A DNA stretch of 64,000 bases from contig JASANC010004629.1 of the NCBI GenBank assembly GCA_030248135.1, positions 1 through 64,000 on the forward strand. Direction: 5' to 3'. The position numbers were made by a program, and so were the translations under genes. Within the stretch, counting starts at the first letter, position 1; each line of letters begins with the position of its first letter. This document shows, in pieces, positions 44,901-56,900 of this stretch. Source of the DNA: Theristus sp. LFF4_11. Its lineage: Eukaryota > Nematoda > Chromadorea > Monhysterida > Xyalidae. The notes under the pieces are model-generated. The model was not told where the DNA came from. It worked only from the letters and a program-made list of their open reading frames with translations, and made no database searches.

Positions 44901-47900
44901 TTTTTGCCACCAAATGCTACCCAATTTTTTGTTTCAAATCAAATTAATTTCGCTTTTATTGGCTTCCAAAGCAGCACGTTCAATAAATTGAAAACAAAGA
45001 CTGGGCAGTGACCGTGTAGATGTGGGGAGCGGGGAGGGACGGTTGCAAGGAGACCGGATAGCTGACCCCGATTAGGGGGCGAGATTTGCAGAACTGCAAA
45101 GTGAAACCGGTGGCGGATTGCGTTTGAAAAATAACATTTCATCAGTTACCCTTTGCAAATCGACAACATCGTCAGTTACCTAGTCTGCATATGCACTTAG
45201 TTTAGCAGTCACCTTGTCTTCATCGTATTTCACTTGACCCTTGCCACAAAAGCTTCTGCAAAATGATGCTTCACCAGTTCAGTTTGACAGTTCACTGCAC
45301 CGTTTTTTCAAAAATATAATTTTACATTTTATCAATCAAACGAAGAGTTGTGATTTTTGACCACGAAGTTTGAAAATTTTTAAAGTAAAAAACCGGTTCT
45401 TTATTTTTTCAAGAAAAAAACTGGGAAAAAAACCGGTTTTAAAACGGAATACAAACCGGTTTTTTTTCCTGTGCCAACCCTAAATACAGGGCCTGCGAAA
45501 CGTTGAATTGCATTGATAGGAACGAATGTATCGGGTTTGGTTGAAAGCAAACACCCCGTCTGTGGCTAATTGTTGTCTTGCCACTCATATCCCGTTTTTT
45601 CTTCGTTCGCGTGCCCAATGTTCTGCGAAAAAAGTGACATTTTTAAACAGAACTATTTTGTCCAACTGCAAAGCAACGCCAACAACATCTGCATTACAGC
45701 CATTCCGCACAGGCCGAAAATTTCGAAATTCTGACTTTTCTAGAATGCGAATGCGACGAGACGGGCGCGAAGCACAGCAGGTGTAACACGACGACGAGCC
45801 AGTGCGTTTGCGAGAGCAACTTTGCCGGATTATCCTGTGATCGGTGCGCGCTCGGGTATTACGACTATCCGAAATGTGATGGTTAGTTTTGAAATGATGT
45901 TGCTGTTTCACAACACCATACGCTGATTGGCTGGCTGCGACGGGCAGGGTCAATTATTCTGGTCGCGATTGGTTGCATTGGTCCGGTCGAAGAGGGAATG
46001 GTTGGTGGTCGGTCCACAGACCAGACACTCTGAATCAAAATTTAAAAATTTAAAAATATTTAAATTTAAATTTAAAAATTTGAAAATTATTTAAAGAATT
46101 AGACACATTCAAAAAAATATCGTTCACCCCTTGAACAGTGCCAGCAGTAAAACACACCGTTCCTTTCAGACTGTTGAAACCCCGCTCTTTCATGGCTCTC
46201 TTACCGGATCTAGCCAACTGCCATTTGCTGTCACCGCTCGTGGCCTGGGTGCTAGCGCGTTTGTCTGTGCGTTTTCGGGGGATCGAGCCCCGCCGAAGGG
46301 CACGTTAATGACAAATAAAAAACTCTCGGAAGGCGCCCCACTCGACGGCCTTTGGCGCTAAAAAAGCATCGCCTGAGATCACCGTTCGTTCGTACGTACC
46401 TTGGGCGCATGAGTGTGTGTGTGTTCTAGTTTGCGACTGCGACCGCGCCGGCACCGACCCGTCCGTATGCGACCAGACGACGGGCGAATGTTTGTGCAAA
46501 GCCGGCTTTGCTGGTGAGCGCTGCGACAAGTGCAATGCGACCTTCCACGGGTATCCGGACTGCAAAGGTGCAACGTGGTTTTCAGTGATTGGAGTGAGAT
46601 TGATTTTCTTTCGTGAAACGGCGGGAAAACTGCATGAGTAGCATCTATAACACGGATACCAGTCCGGCAACAATTGATTGATACGCCGCTGGTGGTGTTG
46701 TAGTTGTTTGGTTGTGCTATGGATGGCATGTTGGTGGTGCACCTCAGGTTACCCGGTGACGAGCTCCGAGAAATTGAGTGTTTTAGCGCAGACCGCCGCA
46801 ATGCGGACGCCAGAGAGAGAGCACACCCTATCTGGATTCCAATGACCTTAGGCGCGTTTAGCAATTAGTTTTTTGTGCGTACGCACGGACACGACACGTA
46901 AAAAATGGCCACGCGATTTAGAAATCGTGTCGTGTGTGCTATCTTAATGCATTACAGACACGATTTGTTTGCGCACGGGATTTAGAACGACGTTTGTGCG
47001 TACGGACGAAAAACTAAATGGTGTTTCCGCCTTAACTGTCGGTGTGCAAGCACAGGTATCTGATACTCATTGCTTCCGACGGAGGCGCTCACTGCCCCCA
47101 TATCATTCCAAAATGTGCGATTTGCTGATTGCTTGGTTGGTTGGCAACATTATTATTGCCAGTAATTTTGTCCTGCAAGAAAAAAAGTAAATTGGTATTG
47201 TTTTCATAAAAAAAACCGATTTCAGCGTGCGAATGTGACGCGACCGGCTCGGAGACGCCCGAATGCGATCAGCTTAGCGGTGTGTGCGCGTGTCTGGCGA
47301 ATTTCACGTCGCGAACGTGCGACCAGTGCAGCGTCGGTTATTACGCGTATCCGCACTGTCATCGTGAGACTATGCGCATTTTGATTGTTTTAAAATTTGA
47401 TTTCTCATTTTTGACGGTTTTTTGGTTTCCGGTTTTTTTGGTGTTGTTCTCGGCGGTTAGTGTGTTTTTCAATTTCAACACATCTTGCGGTGCTTGTATG
47501 CGATGATCGGAGTTTTTGCCCGAAATTTCCGGGTATGGTGAGGCAATCAACCACGGGTGCCTTGTCGACTTCTGTGTTGTTGTGTTACTTTGCCTTTGTG
47601 GCAGAGTGTATCATCAAGAACGTTTTATCTGAACCTATTTCTAGATAAGACAAACAAAATCACTCCTAAAATCCACAAAAAAATTTAAAATTTTGCAAAA
47701 AACCACTGATTTTGCTCTGTTTTTCATGCAGCGTGCGATTGTTTCCCGTCCGGCAGCAACGGTGTTACGTGCGACAACGCCGGTCAATGCTACTGCCGCG
47801 AGAACTTTCACGCGCAAAAGTGCGACCAGTGCTTGCCGAATCGATACAATTTTCCGCTCTGCGAAGGTGCGGGAATTGTTCTCCTTTTTTGTTTTCTGTT

Positions 47901-50900
47901 TTCGACCGAAGTATTCTGGACAACTGAGTGACTGAATGGTTTTTTTGTTGTTGTTGTTCATGCTGGACAGCTCTAGCACGTCAACAACATGAGATGCGTA
48001 ATACCAAACCAAAAGCAAATCTTAGAAAATGTTCGAAACAACCTGTGCACACCGGGTGAGTAATGGAAGAATGTTGTCGTCAGTGACAAATGAAAAAATG
48101 GAATGATTTGTGGAAATAATACCACGACTCGACTGTGAAGAACAGCAGGCGTCATATTTTTCGTGGCATTATTTCGTATGTACAATATACCGTAATGTCA
48201 TGCATATAAGGTCTCCTTATATAATTTTGAAAATCAAAAATTTCTGAAAAAGTGGAATTCTTATAAAACGAACATTGGGGATTCCGGGCTTTATAAACGG
48301 GGTAGGATTTCGACAAAGTCAAATTTTGAATTTTTGGGTTTCCCGCCGTGTGACAGTCCGGCCACATTTGGGTGGGGGTCTTATAAGTGAGAGGAACCTT
48401 ATATGCAAGACTTCACGGTAATCACGAGTTTGCTGGCCATGGCAAACATAAACGTGCATGTACCGTCCATGTGTGCGGCCGACACAAACAAGAAAACTTT
48501 GGTGGATTAGTCTCAAGTGATTTTCCAACAACAGCAGCGAAAATTATGTGGAAAAAATCAGCAAAAAAACCATTCGAAAAAACCGATCAGAATGCAACTG
48601 CGATCCGAACGGCGTTGCCGCGTACTTCGAGGGCTGCGACCGTATGCCGCCCGGCGAACTCTGCCTCTGCAAGGCGGCGGTCACCGGACGAACGTGCGAC
48701 CAGTGCACGGCGACCACGTGGGACTTGCGACACGAGCATGAGGCCGGCTGTGTCGGTGAGTTGGAGCGCACCTGTCAGTTCAAGTTCAGATTTTTAAAAA
48801 TCGAAAATTTCTGAAAAAAAGTGGAATTTCGTGTGACAACCGTATAAGTGGGAGGAGGTCTTATAAAACGAACATTGGGGATATTTAGCACTGAAGTGCA
48901 CGGACAAGATGGAACAAAGTGGATGCAACACTTACAAACCACCACCGCAGACGGGAGTCGCTTTTAAGCCCCATCCCCGTTCGCGTGCTGTCTGTACCGC
49001 TGAGGGACGAATTATACGCACGACGTTATGACCCATTTTTTAAACGTGTCCCACTGAAATGACGTCATGTGCCGCCAAACATGCGCTTGCCGTTCACAGC
49101 AAACCAGACTTTCCGTTTAGCCGATTTCTTCCCCGTAAACAAATGGTGAATGTCGAATCAGTCACACCAAACTGACATTTTTAGTACCTGTACTTTGACA
49201 AACGGGCGTTTTTAAAGCAAATGATGTCATTTTAGTCTGGACACGTTCGAATAAATCCACAATACATATCCGGCACGTCACGTGACGGCACGTCATCTAT
49301 GAATGCGTGTATGAACGAGCGCCTGTTCGAAAAATGACGTGACCTGCTGGATTGCTGTTGTTTTGCTTGATGAGTGAATTTCATTTTTGGACGATCGGAC
49401 ACGTCTACAATGTAAGATCGCGTCGAGACCCAATGTGATAGATACCGTAACCTGAGTGCTATCAAGTTATTATCTTTCATGATGGTTATGCGACTCAATA
49501 CGCACATAGATAGATAAACAGTTTCGTGCATGACGCGCGAATTCAAAATTGCCGAAATGACCCGTGTTCCCGAAATAGGACTTCGTCACTTGAACCAGTT
49601 TGCATTGACACATGAAGTGTGAAACTAGTTTCCTCGCCATGTCTGCAAACGCAATATTGAGTTGCAAAACCTAAAAAAATGCTAAAGAAGATCTCACCGC
49701 TAATAGTGTGTTGTTGTGCATTCCAGTTTGTGTAACTTCGTAATCACCAAAATTCCGGAATATGACGGCCATTCACTGTTCGCACGTTCACATCCCCGCG
49801 TTTTTCAGACTGCGACTGTCATGCAGCTGGCTCGATCTCGAATTTGAATGAATGCGATCAAGTGTCCGGTCAGTGCGAGTGTCGTTTACATGCGACGTCA
49901 CGGCGATGCACCGAGTGCTTGCCCGGCCACTATGGACTGCACGGATACCACCAGTTTGGGTGTCAAGGTACAGCAGAAAAAAATGTGAATCCGGTTCTCG
50001 CCTTGCGCAAGAGGTTTTTTGGACTACGGGTGTAAGAGAAACCAGAAAAATGCAACAAAGCATATTCGAGAGTGAAACGATCTCTGGAACGCATAAGCGG
50101 TCGGTTGAAGTGGAACCAGGGACATTCAAAAACCTAGGTGTTTTTTGTGGATTCTGGCGCGCGCTGATTGGCTGCATCGAGCTGTTTCGAATTGGAACAG
50201 AGCGAATTCCGCTAAAATTCCGAAGTGTTTCACGATTCGACTGCACGCGCTGATTGGGCAATCGGGGGTGGGTACAGGACAAGTTCATCCAACATCCAAT
50301 CCATTGGCTGCTTTCATCCAATCCCCAACCTGATCTGTGCATACACTGCATCAGTTTCCGACGGAGACACAATGCTGGAATGAAAATGATATTTCTCAAC
50401 CTGTTTGCTGGAATGAAAATATTATTTCTCAGCCTGTTTTTTGTTTCGCTGTGTCTCGCAGCAACGAATTCAATGTTTTTTTTCTCTCGCGCACTTTCAG
50501 CGTGCGATTGCGCGATCGGTGGTGCGGTGAACGACGTCTGCGAGCCGCAGTCCGGCCAGTGCTATTGCCAGCCGAGTGTCACTGGCCTCCGGTGCGACCA
50601 GCCGGAGCAACGCCACTATTTCCCGCAATTGTGGCATTTGAAGGTGCATCACGCACATTGGGTTTTCGTAGAATTTTCTCTTGACTTTTCTTCTTCGGCA
50701 TTTCAACATATTTCTCTGATGCGGTGATTTGTGGGACAGGTGAAAATATTATTTTTGAACTGAATTCGACAGCCGCAATGTTTCTGATGGTCGTCATACA
50801 GTAGGACGACACGTTTGTCTGATGGATAGTTTCTTTATTATACTAAAAATACTGGAAAATATACTAAAGTGGTGAGCAAACCATTTTTCAGCAATGCCGT

Positions 50901-53900
50901 GTTAAAAAGTTTTTTTTAATTTTTCCCCAGCCAAATAGTGCGACAATAATTAAGACATTTGTTGATGAACCTTCCTTGCAATCATATTCGATTAGCCCCG
51001 TAATACCCGTGGCGGTGGACAAGCTGTTGTTGGTCGTGTCACCCAATTTTTATGCGGCCAAACAACGTGCATCATTTAAATTGAGAAAAAAAACACAATC
51101 GATTTAGACCGAAGCAGAAGGTGGCCGTACCATTGAGCAGGCACCAGTGCGATACTCACAGGATCACGATTCGTTCAACAATTTCTCAGCGCAAGGCTTC
51201 GCCGTGTTCAGCACCATTCAAGTTGGTTCATCTCGAATCGTTTCCCGTTTCGTGGTGAATTTTTTTTTACTTTTTTTCTGAAGCGTTTCTGATGTTCATG
51301 GTAACTAAAGTAAATCAGGTATTTTTGTGTTCTTCTACCCAGCTGGCTTTGAGCGAAGCGAGCTGTTTTCAGTTTTCGCCCGGTCAAAACATGCTCCTTT
51401 CTCGTTCACGTATTCCTAAAAACTACTTACGGCGCATTCATGTTGCAGTATTTCGTGCCCGCGCAGCTATAGCTGTGCGGTCACTAAATACTGCAACATG
51501 AATGCGCCCTTACTCTCGGCTCGTCGGCCGCACGTTTGTTCAGCCGGCGATCTTTCTGAGCGCGCACATCCGAAAGTCGAGCATGTACCGAGTGCTGTTG
51601 CGCTACGTGAATCCAACGACGGTGCCCATTAACGTGAACGTGACCATGCAGCCGACCGATGACGTCTTCTCGGCCGACGGTTAGACCTGCACGCGAAATG
51701 GGCGCTTTTCAATCTTGGTTTTTTTGTTGCGGTTTTCTGTGGTGGGGGGGGGGGGGTTTGATTTTTTTTTGACTAAGTTTTTCTGTTAGTTATGGGGAAA
51801 ACGCATTTTCAAGATTACGAGCCAGTTTTATAGCACTGACCACCGAGTCCCTGAATGGACACGTGAAACATCCACAAACCGATTCAATATAATTCGTCTG
51901 TTTTTATCGTGACGCAAAATGCGGAGTTGAACCGCGTTTTCTCATAAAAGTATCCATGTGCTCAGTGGTGTAACACTGCTGGACTATCATCATTTTTTTA
52001 GGTTCTGCGACTGAATGCGTTTGCAGATGTAGAAAGGAAACCAGTTTCAAACCTTATGCGGCGATTCAAAGCATCCTAAGTGTTTCGGCCCTGTTTTGGG
52101 GGACTCGGATCACTGTACCAATTTTGCATTCCCGCGTCGTGCAGGCAACTGCTTACACGTAATGCGCGTGTAGAGTCTCGGCACCAAAATGGAAGATCTT
52201 TCATAAAACTAGCGACAGCAGATTGTTTGTCCGAAAGCGTCGAGACCTCACGATTGTAATGTTTCTCATTGAACTCATATGGCAACGCGCAACGGTGTTT
52301 CTCGCAATGGAATGTTGGACAAACTCGCAATAAACACATCGTCAACAAAATGTTTCGAAACGCATCAAAAAAACGCATTCCCACCCATACAAAAAAATCT
52401 CCAAAATTCTGTGCAGCCGTGCCACAAACAGCGCAAGTGACGCTGCAGCCGAATGCGGCCTCCCAACCGGCCACAGTGGCCGTGCAAGGCCGCGACCAAG
52501 CGGGACGACCGACCAGTGCGCCGGCGGCGTTCGTGCTCACCGCCGGACCGTGGGATTTAAAGATGGACACGAAACAGCGATTGTTCTTGGTGAGCGATCG
52601 ATGTGAAATGGTGCTATTGTGGATTTATTCAAACGTGTCCGGACTAAAATGACGTCATTTGCTTTAAAAACGCCCGTTTGTCACAGTACAGGCACTAAAC
52701 TTTCAGTTTAATGTGACTGATTCCGACATTCGCCATTTGTTTACGGGAAGAAATCGGCTAAACGGAAAGTCTGGTTTGCTGTGAACGGCAAGCGCATGTT
52801 TGGCGGCACAAGACGTCATTTCAGTGGGACACGTTTGAAAAAATAGGTCATAGTTTATTGACTGTCTGCGGAACGGTGTGATCATGTGCAGCATTAAATT
52901 ACTCAGGTTATGTCTGAGAACACGGCACTCGGGTCGTTCGACTGGGGTGGGCTGGGACTACACCATGAAACTGAGAACAACAAGGAATCTCATGAAAAAC
53001 GCTTTTCCACATTTTTGATAAACCATTCTTTCGAACAGTTCTAGTTAAATTACGAGTAAGAAAGCAATTCCAGGACTATTAAAGATTAAAGAACGCCATT
53101 CCGGGGCTCAGGACTTTGAAAGACTAAAGAAGGCAATTCCGGTACTTTGGAACTTTTTGAAAATTTCAACGAAAGCAATTCCGGGACTTTGGAACTTTTT
53201 GAAAATTTCAACGAAAGCAAATTCCGGGACCAGGGAACTTTACGCAATTCCAGGACTTTGAAAGACTGAGAGAGAAAAAACACTTCCAGGACTCGGGAAC
53301 GTTTTTTGAAAAAAATTCCAAAGAACACACCATTGGCAGGACTACGTGGTGCTGCTGCCGAGCGAATACTACGAAGCGACCGCATTACGCACGCCCGTCC
53401 GCGCGCTCTGTACCGCCGTCGCCGACGAACGCAACCAACTCTGCCTCGACGCCGTTTATCCGCCGTGGCCGACCGATGCGAACATTCGGCCCACAACCGA
53501 GTTTATAAACGGTTGCTGTTCGGTTGTTGTTTTTTGTTTCTGTCTCGGATTGTTTTTTGTTCTCAGCGACGAGCTTTTTTGTATTGGTTTTTCTTACTAC
53601 GGTCTCATAACGTTGAGTTCTCCGAAAGCCATTCATCAATATGGCTACCGTTCCGGCGAATTGCTCCAGTGAGTCCCAACGGTTTCATAGGCACTGGTTA
53701 ACAAAATGAGCATTCAAACCAATCAAACGCGTGATTCCGAACTAATGGCTGGAAAAAAACCCAAAATGAAACCAGCATTGGTTCGGTTCGTGCACCAAAG
53801 AACTGAAGTGAAATGAACAAAAAAACTGACAGATAAGACGGTTCTTCATGAAGCGAGTTTGTTGCGATTGCGTTATTTTCTTGAACTTTGGGTTTGAATT

Positions 53901-56900
53901 TCGTCAATTATTGCAGATTGGTGGTAATGTGGTAAGTAAGAGGTGCAACACAAATTCAACAATACTTGAAATTTTGAAATTTAATATAAATTTCAAGTAC
54001 AAGTGAATAAAATATAAACTTTTTTCAATTGTTTTCAGAAGCAACAGGAGAGCCGTTTGAGCGAATGGACAGTCAACAACTGCCAGAAGAACATGGCACT
54101 GCTGCGTACGTCTCGGCGCCACCGCAGGTACAGTCAAACGCTATTGTAGGGCAGACTCCGCCTCCACAACGACGCTTGCACTGAATGCTCTGGCAGCACG
54201 TGTTCACCAACCAATCAGTGAACAGTGTTGACGGTGTTCTTTGTTGGATCCCAGTCGTTTGCGAAGCTTCCGCGTACAATATCTTCTAAGCTGCGGTATT
54301 CAGCCAGTTGTGCAGCTTTCACAAGAGTATCACTTGGTTGGCCAGGTTGGTAGTGGATGAATGATCAAGTTTAGTTCGGGTCTAAGTCCAATAAGAAAAA
54401 AAACTTTTTTATCTAAAAACTAAGAAAAATTATTTGCTGAAGTTGATTCCTGATCTTGATTTAACTGAAATGATCGATTGTGAATTGCTGTCTTGGTGTG
54501 AAAACAAAACATTAATGAGCAATCTAACAGTTGTGTGCATTGTGTGTTCGGGGCTGTGAAACAAATTAGTTTAAGTAAACTTTGCGAATGTCAGTGGGGA
54601 CGGGGGAGCGGGTTGAGGAGATATAACGCAATCAGAAAAAGCACAGTTCCATAATGTTGTGGATCTATTCAAACGTGTCCGAACTAAAATGACGTCATTT
54701 GCTTTTAAAAACGCCCGTTTGTCAAAAAGTACAGGCACTAAAATTTCAGTTTGGTGTGACTGATTCGACATTCACCATTTGTTTACGCGAAGAAATCGGC
54801 TATAAACGGAAAGTCTGGTTTGCTGTGAACGACAAGCGCGCATATGTTTTGCGGCGCATGACGTCATTTCAGTGGGACAGGTTTGAAAAAAATAGGTCAT
54901 ACCATTTTTCAGCCAGTGGTACGCGTGAAGGTGCCGATCGCGCACCGAGGCGAACCGCACGCACTGGTCGCACAGTACTACAGTCTGCTTCCCGACACCG
55001 TGCGAATGTCCGTAAACGCCACCGATCCCGCAGACGGCGGTGTTCAGCGAGAGCAAGGCGTCTTCGATGTGAACTCGTGTGCGGCCAGGTTCGCTTTCGG
55101 GCGCAATAATCGGATGCGTCTCGTTTCGCTTCTGTGTGTGTGTTTTTTTTGCGTTGTCGTTGTCACCGCTGCTGCTGATGTCGGACGTCTTGTGGGATTC
55201 GGTTGGGTTGGGCAGAAGAGCCCTGTAATTCTCATAATGAGTGCGCCTATAAGTTAGAACAATGAAAATTGCTCACATTTGTAGAATGGAGTTTCAGAGA
55301 TTGTTCTTCTCAAAATCTTCGTTTCAGAGTCGAGCTAATATGTACAGTCGAACTCTAAATTATAGGCAATCAGCTGATTGGCTGGTGCTCACGTGATGCA
55401 TGCTTTCTGTGTAGGCATCGCTGTGGAGCGTGTCGTCTGTCGTCATGCACGTGACCACCAACCAATCAGCGGATTCCCCATAATTTCGAGTTCGACTGCA
55501 GTAGTTTCCGCGTTTTTCTTTCACCTGCAGCACGTTCTGTCGTCAACTGGTGACCAACGACTCCGATCGCACGACACTTTGGCTGGCGACGACGCCCGAC
55601 TCGGAGCATTTCGACGTCACTCTAACGACGGACGATGAAGACGCCGATTTCGGCCTACACTCGATTGTGGCCGTTCCGCGGTCGAAGTGGGACGCTCGCC
55701 TATTGCGCCCGACGACGCGATGCATACGCCGGAGTGGCAGGTCAGTGGTACCCTTTGTCACCCTCGTGGCCTGGTGGTAGTGCGTTAGACTACAGTCTGT
55801 GCGCTCGGGGGATCGAGCCCCGCCGAGGGGTGTATAGGCACTTAATGACAGACGAAAACTCGATGGGCGCCCTACTCAATGGCGTTCTGCACGCTTCTCT
55901 GGGTTAGCCCTGGCTAAAAACATCGCCTAAAAATCCCAACAGCAACAAAAAAAGTGCAGCTGGTTTAGTTCGGTTTTCTGCGACTCAGCGCGCGTTTTGC
56001 AGACGTAGAAACGAAACTGTAGGGTGTCTCAAAACTACTCCAATGAGCGAAACAGCTCGTTCGTGACTCGAGATTTAGTTCGGCATTTCGGCATGAATTT
56101 GGAACACTTCTTTAGAAGGGTTTTTGCGATTGATTGTGGAACCAAACACATTTCTTGCGTTGTGTTAAAGTCATGGATGCGTTGGAAAGATCTGCTCATT
56201 GTAACAACCGGTTATGAACAATCGTAAGTAACACATAACGCAAGCACAAAATCCATTTCAGTTGCACAATTTCTGGGAGTTGCTGCATGCAGTTGGTGCA
56301 TAGTCGCCTCTTGCGTGGTAGATGGTGATTGGAGATTGGACAGACCAATCTTCTCGTTGCTTTTTTTTAAACATCGACACGACTCAAATGACTCCATACA
56401 ATTATGCATTGCAAACAAAACGGGAATACTCCGATGAAACTGCAGTTGGCACAGTATGCGGATGACACAATGGCGACTGTAGCCCGTTTGAAATGCCTAT
56501 GGTTTCTGGCTGTTCATCTTCAAAAAATAAATAAATAAAATAAAAAAAATATTTTTTTGCAGCTGCACCCCGGAGCAGTACAAACGGCCGGAAGGCGGCG
56601 TGACGATGGAGGCGGAGCATCACGTGACCGAGAACGACACAAAAACGGGCGCCGAGATTCTGCCGATTGAGCAGGTCGACATCGACGACGACGACGTTCA
56701 CTTGACGGTGGTGCCGGTGTACCATAACGAAACGGTGAACATCGCAATTGATGTGTTGCTATTTTTGCGTTGTTTGTTTGTTTGTTTGTGTGTTTTGTTG
56801 CCGCTGAAAGATCTTGTTTGATAGTCACAGAAGTACTGGGAAAGCAGTCTGTTTTGAAATAGTGTGTTTGGCACAGTAGAAAACGCAGTTCGTGGACATC

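Larger units (their letters stand above)
40013..50643 (+). other. epi-1: Laminin LEa region, exons 7-19, eleven EGF-like modules
   Basis: Exons 40013-40146, 40977-41053, 41429-41541, 42181-42271, 42866-43050, 44345-44441, 45744-45881, 46430-46567, 47226-47363, 47732-47866, 48591-48755, 49809-49967 and 50501-50643; codons 317-887. Exons 13-18 (45744-49967) are each one complete LE module with phase 1 at both ends, three of them exactly 138 nt. Typical eight-cysteine spacing is seen, for example [28 protein letters not shown]. The last module loses its final cysteines and leads into domain IV-b. LE rows act as stiff spacers. Confidence 0.9.
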
